A DNA stretch of 48,352 nt from NCBI GenBank assembly GCA_016124425.1, contig WGNT01000133.1, positions 1 through 48,352 on the forward strand. The letters run 5' to 3'. The translations under genes were made by a program, and so were the position numbers. The notes below the pieces were generated by a model. That model made no database searches and was not told where the DNA came from. It saw nothing but the letters and a program-made list of their open reading frames with translations. Shown in pieces: positions 18,159-26,689 of this stretch (the first letter of the stretch is position 1; every line of letters begins with the position of its first letter). This DNA is from Cytophagales bacterium. GTDB lineage: Bacteria > Bacteroidota > Bacteroidia > Cytophagales > Cyclobacteriaceae.

Positions 18159-19790
18159 ATGCCTTCATGGACTTATCCTTTTCTCCTTCGCACAATCCCT
18201 CCGCGCTACGCGGTAAAGTACCCAAGTACGCTTTTGCTGTTCTTGGGTATTTTTATTGGTATATCTTCCTGTCAGAAGCCACAGCTTGAACTCGATTTCT
18301 TAATTCAAGGAGCGAGGGTGTTCAACGGGGAGAATCAGGATGCATTGCTTTTGGACGTGGGGATTCTAGGAGAACGGTTGGTTCTTGTCGGAAATGCCTC
18401 TGATTATTCCATAAAGGCAGCTAGGACGATTGATGCGACAGGATTGTATTTGAGTCCGGGGTTTATCGATCCGCATACCCATTTAGACAGGGACCTCTCT
18501 AGTCCCGATTCTTCTAAGCGGGCAAATCTCTCCGCACTCAGACAAGGTGTGACCACGGTGATTTCAGGAAATGACGGAGGAAGCCCGTTGCCGGTCGGTA
18601 GGAAACTTGAAGAGTGGGAACGAATGGGCGTTGGTACCAATGTAGGACTTTTTGTCGGGCACGGATCGGTCAGGCGGCTTGTATTGGGGCTGGAAGCTAC
18701 ACAACCCAGCGATCACCAACTTAAGGAAATGGAGGCCATCGTAGCCAAATCCATGGAAGAAGGAGCATTTGGGTTGTCCACAGGACTCTTTTATGCACCG
18801 GCAAGTTTTGCCAAGGAGGAGGAAGTAGTAGCATTGGCAAAAGTAGTTGGCGCTTACGGTGGGATTTATGATACCCACATACGCGACGAGAGTTCTTATT
18901 CAATCGGCCTATTAGCTTCTATAGAGGAAGTACTTTCCATCGGCCGAAAAGCAAATCTACCGGTACACATATCCCACATAAAGGCGCTAGGAACCGATGT
19001 TTGGGGCAAAAGTAGGGAAGTAGTCGCCCTCGTGGAAGCGGCACTAGCGGAAGGGCTTACGGTATCAGCGAACCAATATCCTTACTTGGCGTCCAAAACA
19101 AGCCTAAGGGCTACTGTAATTCCCCGTTGGGCTGAGGCAGGAGGAGCAGAAGCAATGCTTTCCAGGTTTAGGACCTCCGAAAACAGGGACAGGCTGGAAA
19201 GGGAGATTACCGAAAATATACGGAAGCGTGGGGGAGGTGAAAGCCTGGTTTTTTCCGAGACAGCCAATCCAGCCTATGAAGGGATGTCTCTCAAAGAATT
19301 TTCGGAAAAACGACTTCTATCAGAGGCAGCATCCGTCCTGGCGATTCTTGAGGAAGAACCGGGTTTAGGAGTAATCTCCTATAACATGGTAGAAGAGGAT
19401 GTACGGCATTTTATGCAGCAACCTTGGGTAGTTACCGGATCGGATGCCTCGTCGGGACATCCCAGAAAGTTCGGGTCTTTTGTCCGAAAAATCACCGAGT
19501 ATGGTATGCGATCGAATTGGATAGCTTTGCCTTTTGCGATTCACCAATCTTCAGGAAATACAGCCAGACTATTGGGAATCGTCGATAGGGGGTTTGTGAA
19601 AGAAGGGTTTTTTGCCGATCTGTGCCTGTTCAACCCACTTGACTTGAAGGAAAGAGCCACGTTTGACTCCCCTTATGAGGAGGCAGAAGGGATGGTCTAC
19701 GTGTTCGTCAATGGTCAGTTGGTCATTGAACTGGGAAATTATACCGGCGTGCTTGCCGGCAAATCCTTGCGGCACCAACCATCTCTCTGA
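18159..19790 (+). CDS. D-aminoacylase / N-acyl-D-amino-acid deacylase family lipoprotein
   Basis: The 543-residue protein is an amidohydrolase. Residues 44-90 form the N-terminal composite domain, PGFIDPHTHLD carries the first metal-binding histidines, and HISHIKALG and GSDASSGHP carry further expected active-site residues. It is closest to N-acyl-D-amino-acid deacylases, which release D-amino acids from N-acyl forms with zinc. A lipobox (IGISSC, Cys38) follows a hydrophobic stretch, so the enzyme should be anchored outside the cytoplasm. The 22 residues before that stretch are longer than usual for a signal peptide, and no better ATG exists. A role in D-amino acid or peptide scavenging is inferred. 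Confidence 0.85.
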   Translation: MPSWTYPFLLRTIPPRYAVKYPSTLLLFLGIFIGISSCQKPQLELDFLIQGARVFNGENQDALLLDVGILGERLVLVGNASDYSIKAARTIDATGLYLSPGFIDPHTHLDRDLSSPDSSKRANLSALRQGVTTVISGNDGGSPLPVGRKLEEWERMGVGTNVGLFVGHGSVRRLVLGLEATQPSDHQLKEMEAIVAKSMEEGAFGLSTGLFYAPASFAKEEEVVALAKVVGAYGGIYDTHIRDESSYSIGLLASIEEVLSIGRKANLPVHISHIKALGTDVWGKSREVVALVEAALAEGLTVSANQYPYLASKTSLRATVIPRWAEAGGAEAMLSRFRTSENRDRLEREITENIRKRGGGESLVFSETANPAYEGMSLKEFSEKRLLSEAASVLAILEEEPGLGVISYNMVEEDVRHFMQQPWVVTGSDASSGHPRKFGSFVRKITEYGMRSNWIALPFAIHQSSGNTARLLGIVDRGFVKEGFFADLCLFNPLDLKERATFDSPYEEAEGMVYVFVNGQLVIELGNYTGVLAGKSLRHQPSL

Positions 19791-19815
19791 AAATGCATCC
19801 CCTATTTGCATTTTC
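19789..19815 (+). terminator. Hairpin at the end of the D-aminoacylase gene
   Basis: A perfect 9-base stem (GAAAATGCA / TGCATTTTC) with a 9-base loop begins inside the stop codon. The right arm ends in TTTTC rather than a long T run, so termination strength is uncertain. It lies between converging genes and could serve either strand. Confidence 0.4.
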
Positions 19816-19835
19816 ACGTCAGAAAGCCAATAGCA

Positions 19836-20225
19836 TCATATCGATGCTAAAGCCCTAAGTAGTTTTTCTTTTACCTCTTCCGCGAGCGGTTTTATTGCTG
19901 GATTATCTACGGCAGCCATGGCTGCAGAAGGGTCCATGATGGCCACCTCAATTACGCCGTTTTCAATCTCACGTAGGGTGACATTACAGGGAAGCAGGGC
20001 GCCGATATTAGGTTCAGCCTGTAACACCTTATCGGCAAATACCGGGTTGCATGCTCCGAGTATCAGGTAAGGGTTGTACGTCTTATCCAGCTTTTTTTTC
20101 ATGGTGGCTTGAATGTCGATTTCAGTTAGGACGCCAAATCCTTCGGCTTTCAGGGCTGCTTCTGTTTTTTCACGTACAGCATGAAATGCTTGGCCGGAAA
20201 TGGTTTTTGATTGAAAATAAGTCAT
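19836..20225 (-). CDS. DUF302 family protein
   Basis: The 129-residue cytoplasmic protein matches the DUF302 pattern: an alternating beta/alpha fold with VREKTEAALKAEGFGVLTEIDIQATMKKKL, then YLILGACNPVFADKVL and LLPCNVTLRE. The Cys in GACNP and in LPCNV are conserved in the family. Its function is unknown; relatives occur beside heavy-metal, sulfur and stress genes. It has no signal peptide. It is a single gene transcribed away from the SusC gene, with a candidate promoter 25 bases upstream. Confidence 0.85.
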   Translation of the reverse strand: MTYFQSKTISGQAFHAVREKTEAALKAEGFGVLTEIDIQATMKKKLDKTYNPYLILGACNPVFADKVLQAEPNIGALLPCNVTLREIENGVIEVAIMDPSAAMAAVDNPAIKPLAEEVKEKLLRALASI

Positions 20226-20249
20226 GTTAGATCAACGTTTAGTTCATTT

Positions 20250-20257
20250 CAAAGATA
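20250..20257 (-). promoter_or_regulatory. Candidate -7 promoter box of the DUF302 gene
   Basis: The minus strand reads TATCTTTG, a perfect match to the Bacteroidota -7 consensus TAnnTTTG, 25-32 bases before the DUF302 start. No TTG -33 element is clear at about 19 bases upstream. Confidence 0.45.
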
Positions 20258-20363
20258 CAGGATTAAAATCGGTTGCTTTGTAACTATAGGCACATTAGTG
20301 TAGTGTTTCTTCGTATAAAATTTTCACCCAACAAACTTTTGGTAGCAATTAGCTTCTTCTAAT

Positions 20364-20392
20364 GTGTATAATTACAGCTAATAATATACACA
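20364..20392. promoter_or_regulatory. Near-palindrome upstream of susC
   Basis: GTGTATA at 20364-20370 is matched by TATACAC at 20386-20392. The inner bases extend the symmetry imperfectly (ATTA/TAAT). It lies within the 388-base gene-free stretch 20226-20613 between the divergent DUF302 and SusC genes. It could be an operator for a dimeric regulator. The rest of the gap is A/T rich with no other gene seen. Confidence 0.35.
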
Positions 20393-20613
20393 ATTTTGCA
20401 TTAATGGCGTAAAAAAAACAGCAATTGGCTTTCTGAAAAAAACAGAATAAAATGAAAAAAGCCAAGGTTGTTTAACCCTTTTGTGTTACTTTACGTTCTA
20501 ACAACGAAAATGCGTTCAATAAACCCAAAATAGATACGATTAATGCTCTTTTTTTGGGGTTTATTGAGGCTATTTCTTTGTGGAAATATGTTAAACCTAT
20601 AAAACCCAATTTT

Positions 20614-23600
20614 ATGCTTAAACAATTTTACAGGGACCGTTTGTCTGTCTATGCAATGACAGGAACGGTTTTTTTATTTCTCTTCATGAACGTTGTCATC
20701 GTTCAAGTGGCAAAGGCCCAGGGTAATCAACCTTTTCGGATAAGTGGAACTGTCACTTCATCTGATCAAGGTGAGACACTTCCTGGTGTCAATGTGCTAA
20801 TAAAGGGTACAAACGTAGGAACAGCGACAGATATCGACGGCAAGTATTCGCTGGAGGTTCCTTCTTCTGATGCTGTGTTGAGTTTTTCCTTTATAGGCTT
20901 TGAGGTTCAGGAAATTAGAGTGGGCAACCGGACTGCCATTGACGTAGTTTTGTCCCAAGAGCTTTCCGCATTATCCGAGGTTGTTGTTGTTGGGTACGGA
21001 ACGCAAGAACGGGCTAAAGTTACGGGAGCCATTTCCTCTATTAGTTCGGAGCAAATAAGGGCGTTGCCGGTTCCAAACTTGGCTTCGGCCCTTCAGGGGC
21101 GTGCCGCCGGTGTCACGGTCACCAATGCAGGTGCGCCTGGTGCCAACCCCCTTGTGCGCGTAAGGGGCATAGGTACAGTAGGTAACAACGATCCCTTATA
21201 TGTGATCGATGGGGTGCCTGCTGGTGGCTTAAACCAGATTAACCCAGCTGATATCGAGTCTATAGAAGTATTGAAAGATGCCTCTGCGGCGGCAATTTAT
21301 GGTTCAAGAGCGGCTAATGGAGTCATTTTGGTGACCACAAAAAAAGGAAAGTTGGGAGAAGCTAGGGTTTCTGTCGATTCGTATTATGGTACCCAGACTG
21401 CTTGGCGTCAACTTGACCTTTTGGATAGAGACGAGTACATTGCTTTTGGTAGGGATCTTTTGGCCAATGGCAATCAGCCTGCTCCCCAACGGTTCAGCAA
21501 CTTGGGTGAATTCGCCAATGTGAACACCGATTGGCAAGCCGAAATGTTCCAGACAGCTCCTATTCAGGACCACAATGTGGCAGTTTCCGGAGGGTCTGAA
21601 TCGGCATTGTACAATGTGTCCTTTGGGTATTTCAAGCAAGAGGGGATCATGAGGGGGACAGGATTTGAGCGCGTGTCTTTCCGTACCAATACGGATTTCA
21701 AAATCAATAGTCGAATTAAGATCGGGCAGACGCTTACCTTTGCCTACTCTGATCGCGCAAACGAACCGTTGACGGGAGGAAGAAGTCAAATAGAGCATAT
21801 GGTGAAGCAGGTGCCTTATATTCCGGTAAGGGATCCAAACCGTCTCGGTGGATTTCGATCCCCTGACAGAGTGGATGGATCTGATCCCGAAAACCCCGTA
21901 CTAAATGCGGAGATTCGAACAAACCGGCAACAGGATTTCAAGCTTCTTGGTACAGCCTATCTCGACGTAGACATTATAGAGGGGTTGAAATATAAGTTCC
22001 TGGTAGGTATGGATATCGGTATCGGGACAAATGACCAATACACACCTAGATTTAATGCAGGGGACTTCAACTTTCAACCCTTTGCCACTATTTCCCAAAA
22101 CCGATCCACTTTTGTCTCTCCATTGATTAGTAATCAGCTTTCCTACAGTAAGTCATTTGGTGACCATTCCATTGATGCGTTGGCTGTATTGGAGCAACAG
22201 ACGTTTGTATCTACTGGATTATCCGGAAACGGGCAGAACCTGTTAACAAACGAAGTACGGGAACTACAGGGCGTTCAAAATCAAACAACGTCAAGCAACA
22301 AGACAGAGTATGGCCTAATCTCATATATAGGTAGGTTAAATTACGATTACCAACAGAAGTACCTGCTTAGTGCGTCCGTACGGCGTGATGGAGGGTCTAG
22401 GTTTGGTCCGGCAAACAAATGGGGTACTTTTCCCTCCTTGTCCGTTGGCTGGCGACTTAGCCAAGAAGGTTTCATGGAGTCCCTTCCAGCCGTTAGTGAT
22501 TTCAAGCTCCGCGCAAGCTATGGTGAAACTGGAAACGATAGAATCGGTGATTATGTATACCAAGGCACCATAAACAGCAATCACTTCTACAATTTTAACG
22601 GTTCTTTGCAGGGAGCAAGTACCATTTCGGCGCTGGCTAATGCAAACCTGCGCTGGGAAACCACAATTATGCGAAACATAGGTTTTGACCTTGGTTTGTT
22701 CAACGACCGCTTCAACCTATCCGCCGAGTGGTTTGATAATACGACGGAAGGTATGATCCTTGGGGTTCCAATTCCTCCTTCTTTGGGATATGACGGTGCT
22801 CCGGTGGCAAACGTCGGAAATGTATCCAATAGGGGATTGGAATTTACGGCAGGGTACCGAAAATATACGGGAGATTTCCAGTTTTCAATTGATGGAAATA
22901 TCGGGTTTATCGCAAACGAATTAACTTCTCTTGGATCCGGAAATACTATTTTCGGTCCGCAGTTTCAGGGAGATGCGATGACATTTACCGAGGAAGGTCA
23001 GCCAATTGCCTATTTTTATGGATGGCAGATGGACGGATTATTTCAAGTGGGAGACGACCGAAGCCAGCAGCCGAATGCTGCTCCCGGAGATATCCGGTTT
23101 AGGAAATTCGATGACGAGGCGACACTTCTTTCGGATGCAGACCGTACGAATTTAGGTCATTACCTTCCCGATTTTACGTACGGGGTCAATTTCTCCGCAA
23201 ATTATAAAAACTTCGATCTCACGATGTTTTGGCAGGGTGTACAGGGAAATGAAATCTTCAATTTGTTGCGTTTTCATACCGAAGGAATGACGCGTTTGTT
23301 TAACGCAAGTACTGTGGTGTTAGATAGATGGACACCGGAAAATCCAAACACAAACGTACCTCGCGCGGTCTCAGGCGATCCCAACCGAAACGCGAGATCC
23401 AGTTCGCGCTGGGTTGAAGATGGTTCTTACCTTCGCTTGAAGAACCTGTCTATTGGCTATACGGTACCCCGTACGCTGCTGGATTCCTTCAGCAAGGGAA
23501 GTATCTCCAACCTGCGGGTATACCTTTCCTCCCAAAACCTGCTAACCTTCACCAACTATACAGGTTATGATCCTGAAGTAGCAGTGCGGGACGGAATCAA

Positions 23601-23682
23601 CAACACCCTTGGCGCAGGTATTGATTTCGGACAGTTCCCAGCCGCCAGAACCATCATGGGAGGAATTCAACTTACGTTTTAA
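20614..23682 (+). CDS. SusC/RagA-type TonB-dependent outer-membrane transporter
   Basis: The 1022-residue protein starts at the ATG at 20614, because it gives a proper signal peptide ending AKAQG; an upstream TTG at 20554 would not. Domains: carboxypeptidase-regulatory-like (about 30-117, ISGTVTSSDQGETLPGVNVL), the TonB-box region and plug (about 122-240, SEVVVVGYGTQERAKVTGAI, VLKDASAAAIYGSRAANGVI), then a 22-strand barrel ending in the usual terminal Phe (GGIQLTF). It imports a nutrient bound by the SusD partner encoded 29 bases downstream. No glycosidase, sulfatase or sigma/anti-sigma gene accompanies it, so the substrate cannot be inferred; a peptide or oligosaccharide is equally possible. 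Confidence 0.95.
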   Translation: MLKQFYRDRLSVYAMTGTVFLFLFMNVVIVQVAKAQGNQPFRISGTVTSSDQGETLPGVNVLIKGTNVGTATDIDGKYSLEVPSSDAVLSFSFIGFEVQEIRVGNRTAIDVVLSQELSALSEVVVVGYGTQERAKVTGAISSISSEQIRALPVPNLASALQGRAAGVTVTNAGAPGANPLVRVRGIGTVGNNDPLYVIDGVPAGGLNQINPADIESIEVLKDASAAAIYGSRAANGVILVTTKKGKLGEARVSVDSYYGTQTAWRQLDLLDRDEYIAFGRDLLANGNQPAPQRFSNLGEFANVNTDWQAEMFQTAPIQDHNVAVSGGSESALYNVSFGYFKQEGIMRGTGFERVSFRTNTDFKINSRIKIGQTLTFAYSDRANEPLTGGRSQIEHMVKQVPYIPVRDPNRLGGFRSPDRVDGSDPENPVLNAEIRTNRQQDFKLLGTAYLDVDIIEGLKYKFLVGMDIGIGTNDQYTPRFNAGDFNFQPFATISQNRSTFVSPLISNQLSYSKSFGDHSIDALAVLEQQTFVSTGLSGNGQNLLTNEVRELQGVQNQTTSSNKTEYGLISYIGRLNYDYQQKYLLSASVRRDGGSRFGPANKWGTFPSLSVGWRLSQEGFMESLPAVSDFKLRASYGETGNDRIGDYVYQGTINSNHFYNFNGSLQGASTISALANANLRWETTIMRNIGFDLGLFNDRFNLSAEWFDNTTEGMILGVPIPPSLGYDGAPVANVGNVSNRGLEFTAGYRKYTGDFQFSIDGNIGFIANELTSLGSGNTIFGPQFQGDAMTFTEEGQPIAYFYGWQMDGLFQVGDDRSQQPNAAPGDIRFRKFDDEATLLSDADRTNLGHYLPDFTYGVNFSANYKNFDLTMFWQGVQGNEIFNLLRFHTEGMTRLFNASTVVLDRWTPENPNTNVPRAVSGDPNRNARSSSRWVEDGSYLRLKNLSIGYTVPRTLLDSFSKGSISNLRVYLSSQNLLTFTNYTGYDPEVAVRDGINNTLGAGIDFGQFPAARTIMGGIQLTF

Positions 23683-23711
23683 ATTAGGCTTCATTCAAAC
23701 GAAAATATAAC

Positions 23712-25241
23712 ATGAAAACAAAATCAATATTAACCCTTCTGTTTTTATTGGTCGGAATTGTTTCTTGTGATGAGGAAATTCTAAGTCCGGTCAACCCAAA
23801 TCAGTTGGGAATTGAGACCTTTTACAGAACCGGTCCACAGCTAGAAGCAGCGGTCAATTCCGTCTATGCCGGTTTGCAGGCAAACAACCTATATAACAGG
23901 GAATATTTCTTTCTACATGACCTGCTTTCAGACGATTGCGATACCGGTGGTCCCCAGCTGGAAGGGGCGAGAGCCCAAGTGCTAAACCATGTTTTTGATG
24001 CGTCAAATCCCTTGGTCACGGCCAACTGGAGGGGCTGGTACCGTATCGTACACCGTGCCAATCTTGTACTTGAAAATGCACCAAATGCGGTAGAGGAAAT
24101 CACTGATGCGCTACGGAACCGAATCATCGGCGAGGCCCACTTCCTAAGGGCGCTTGCCAATTTCGAGCTGGTAAGCCTTTGGGGCCCGATTCCACTTATG
24201 ATTTCAAGCGCCTCATCTCCAGACGGCGAGCCAAGGTCTTCTGAGGAAGAGGTATATCAGTTGGTTTTCAGCGATTTACAAACCGCTATAGCAAACTTGC
24301 CACTAAAAAGCGAACTCACCGGCGCCAATGTGGGAAGGGCAACCCGGGGTGCTGCCCAAGCGTTGGCTGCTAAAGCACACATGTTTAGGGGGAATTTCGC
24401 AGCTGCAAAGCCCTTTTTGGAAGCAGTGATTTCATCAGGTCAATATGCCTTGGTGGACAGGTATTTGGATAATTTTGAAGAAGAGAACGAAAACAATTCC
24501 GAATCGGTATGGGAAGTTCAGTTTTCCCAGGCATTTGGAAACGCAGGCGGATGGAATGCAGACGGTAGCAATATAGCAGAAGTAACCTTCAGAGGTCAGG
24601 AATATGGGCCAAACGCATGGAGGAACGTCATTCCTAGTTCTGGCTTGGTGGCTGAATTCGAAACCGTTGCCGGAGGTGCCGCAAAAGATGATCCACGGGG
24701 AAGGTATTCTTTTTTCAGGATAGGTGACACATTCAACAACGGACAGAGTGTACTCTCGGCAGCTCAGGTACAAGGGAATATAGAACGACCAAGCTGGAGA
24801 AAATATCAGGTGATATACAAGCGGCCTAATGAAGATACTCAATCTGGAATCAATTTTAGAGTGATTCGCTATGCGGATGTCCTTCTAATGATGGCGGAGG
24901 TTGAAAATGAGACCGTGGGACCCGCTGCTGCGCTGCAATATATCAATCAGGTAAGGGCAAGGGCGGATGTGGATATGCCTCCTTATCCAACAGCCCAGTA
25001 TCCAACAAGTACCCAAGCTGAAATGCGTAGAGCCATACAGCATGAGCGAAGGGTAGAGCTTTCCGGCGAACAAGTCCGTAATAGGGATATCCGAAGATGG
25101 AGAAGACAGGGTGTGCTTCCATCAGAACCTATCGCTGTCTTTAGGCCCCACAACGACTTACTGCCTCTCCCTCAGGTAGAAATCGATAACAACACCGCAT
25201 TGTCGGGTGCAGATCAGAATACAGGGTATACTGCAGAATAA
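23712..25241 (+). CDS. SusD/RagB nutrient-binding lipoprotein
   Basis: The 509-residue protein has a lipoprotein signal (GIVSC, Cys19) and the typical all-helical SusD fold: an N-terminal SusD-like domain with TPR helices (GWYRIVHRANLVLENAP, IIGEAHFLRALANFELVSLWG) and a C-terminal RagB part (RYADVLLMMAEVEN, YINQVRARADV, IQHERRVELSGE) ending LLPLPQVEIDNN. It sits as a lid on the SusC channel at the cell surface and captures the ligand. It follows susC closely and is followed by a strong terminator, so the operon is just this pair. Confidence 0.95.
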   Translation: MKTKSILTLLFLLVGIVSCDEEILSPVNPNQLGIETFYRTGPQLEAAVNSVYAGLQANNLYNREYFFLHDLLSDDCDTGGPQLEGARAQVLNHVFDASNPLVTANWRGWYRIVHRANLVLENAPNAVEEITDALRNRIIGEAHFLRALANFELVSLWGPIPLMISSASSPDGEPRSSEEEVYQLVFSDLQTAIANLPLKSELTGANVGRATRGAAQALAAKAHMFRGNFAAAKPFLEAVISSGQYALVDRYLDNFEEENENNSESVWEVQFSQAFGNAGGWNADGSNIAEVTFRGQEYGPNAWRNVIPSSGLVAEFETVAGGAAKDDPRGRYSFFRIGDTFNNGQSVLSAAQVQGNIERPSWRKYQVIYKRPNEDTQSGINFRVIRYADVLLMMAEVENETVGPAAALQYINQVRARADVDMPPYPTAQYPTSTQAEMRRAIQHERRVELSGEQVRNRDIRRWRRQGVLPSEPIAVFRPHNDLLPLPQVEIDNNTALSGADQNTGYTAE

Positions 25242-25270
25242 CCATAAAGTACATCATTTGACTTAAAAAA

Positions 25271-25302
25271 GATAGCCGCAATTAATGCGGCTATCTTTTT
25301 TT
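25271..25302 (+). terminator. Rho-independent terminator of susCD
   Basis: GATAGCCGCA and TGCGGCTATC form a perfect 10-base stem around a 5-base loop (25271-25295), followed by a T run. It lies 29 bases after the susD stop. Confidence 0.92.
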
Positions 25303-25330
25303 CTGGTTTCCAGCACCTCAGTTTTGTCTG

Positions 25331-25714
25331 TAGATCAGAATAATACGCTATATTTCATGATGATGGGATCTTCTGGATCCGCTATTGTTTCCTAATACGC
25401 TTCTAGTTGGGCGGCGTAACTTCCCAAAAGACCGTTTTCCAGTGCATGCATCCAAACATCAGCTTGTAATACTTCGTAGAAATACCCGTCTTAAGCATAT
25501 CCTTTACATTTCAATCCTCCCAGCATGTTGATATATCCTTGTGCCGTATTCGCCAGCTGCGATTTCATCGGCGGGTCTATGAGTTGAATGTCCATATACT
25601 GCAAAAACTGTGTATTACAAACCGCTAAGCAAAGGGTCATTCATCCAAAAGCTGATGAATATCATCTGTTGGATTGATGGCTACTTGGGTTTTGATGCTT
25701 TTTCTGTCGTACAT
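25331..25714 (-). pseudogene. Decayed gene of unknown function
   Basis: This stretch explains most of the 502-base gap between susD and the stress-protein gene. On the minus strand an ATG at 25714 opens 25 codons (MYDRKSIKTQVAINPTDDIH...) ending in a TGA at 25637. Protein-like sequence continues in a shifted frame and reads through further stops: ...LANTAQGYINMLGGLKCKGYA, stop, DGYFYEVLQADVWMHALENG...LEAY, stop, ETIADPEDPIIMKYSVLF, stop. The residue composition and long readable segments in a single frame suggest a former soluble protein of over 110 residues broken by one frameshift and several nonsense changes. I do not recognise the family. Confidence 0.55.
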
Positions 25715-25743
25715 TCAGTTCAAATAGAAATTATTTAACCAAA

Positions 25744-26598
25744 ATGTATATCTCTATGAAAAAGCTTCTGGTTCCTACCGATTTCTCCCCTCATGCTGAT
25801 CTTGCCTTAGACTATGCCATTGATCTGGCAGCTAAAAAGCACCTTGAACTATACTTATTGCACATATTACTCACACCAGTCAACTGGCTAAAATTGGAAA
25901 AATCACAGGAGGCGCTCTACCCTGAGATCCAACAGTCCATCCGGAATGCTAAATCTGAACTTGCTGAACGCGTAAACCTCGCTAAAGATAGGGGGGTAGT
26001 CATCACTTCTAGCATACACTTCAGTCAGGGCAATGATCAAATTCTTCCTTTCGCTGAGCGTGAGAATGCCGATTTGATTGTCATGGGCTCTCACGGAAAG
26101 TACGGTTGGAAAGCACATATGCTTGGTTCAAACACCTATCATGTAGTGCGAAAATCGTCGATACCCGTGTTGGTCGTGAAGCCAAACGCCAATGGACAGA
26201 AACAGTTGAAAAACATCGTTTTCGCAACGGATTTCAGCGAGTTAGCGGGAAAGGCCTTCGGAAAGATTCTAACATTCGCGTATACTTTTGATGCTAGCCT
26301 AACCTTGTTGTTCGTCAATACACCAGCGAATTTTATGGAAGAAGGTCAGATGGAGGAATTAGGCAATGCCTTTTTGGAAAAGTATGGGGATAAAGCCTAT
26401 CCCATCCATTACTACAGTGCCTATAAGGAGGAAAGAGGAATTATTCAGTTTGCCGAGAAGACAAAGGCGGATGCTGTGGCAGTTATTACACACGGAAGAT
26501 CCGATCTGCAACAGCTGTTCTTACCTTCTGTAGCTGAAAACCTGATTACGTATTTGAACCTGCCGGTGTTTTCGATAAATTTGACCGCCGTAAACTAG
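25744..26598 (+). CDS. Tandem universal stress protein (UspA family)
   Basis: The 284-residue protein has two UspA domains: about 5-145 (KKLLVPTDFSPHADLALDYA) and 155-282 (KNIVFATDFSELAGKAFGKI). The first domain keeps the ATP-binding pattern GSHGKYGWKAHMLGSNTYHVV; the second has a weaker version (THGRSDLQQLFLPSVAENL). It is cytoplasmic and probably binds ATP or senses the energy or stress state. The start could also be the ATG at 25756, which gives the typical MKKLLVPTDFS. It is a single gene, ending at a bidirectional terminator. Confidence 0.92.
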   Translation: MYISMKKLLVPTDFSPHADLALDYAIDLAAKKHLELYLLHILLTPVNWLKLEKSQEALYPEIQQSIRNAKSELAERVNLAKDRGVVITSSIHFSQGNDQILPFAERENADLIVMGSHGKYGWKAHMLGSNTYHVVRKSSIPVLVVKPNANGQKQLKNIVFATDFSELAGKAFGKILTFAYTFDASLTLLFVNTPANFMEEGQMEELGNAFLEKYGDKAYPIHYYSAYKEERGIIQFAEKTKADAVAVITHGRSDLQQLFLPSVAENLITYLNLPVFSINLTAVN

Positions 26599-26621
26599 TA
26601 GGCCGAACAGAACGCAACAAA

Positions 26622-26670
26622 AAAAATACGCCCCGGATCCTGTCAGTAACAGATAATCCGGGGCATTTTT
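26622..26670. terminator. Bidirectional terminator between usp and phosphoglucomutase genes
   Basis: GCCCCGGAT (26630-26638) pairs with ATCCGGGGC (26655-26663), a perfect 9-base stem. There is an A run on the left and a T run on the right, as expected for a terminator serving two converging genes. Confidence 0.88.
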
Positions 26671-26689
26671 CCCGATGGTATGGCTTGCG

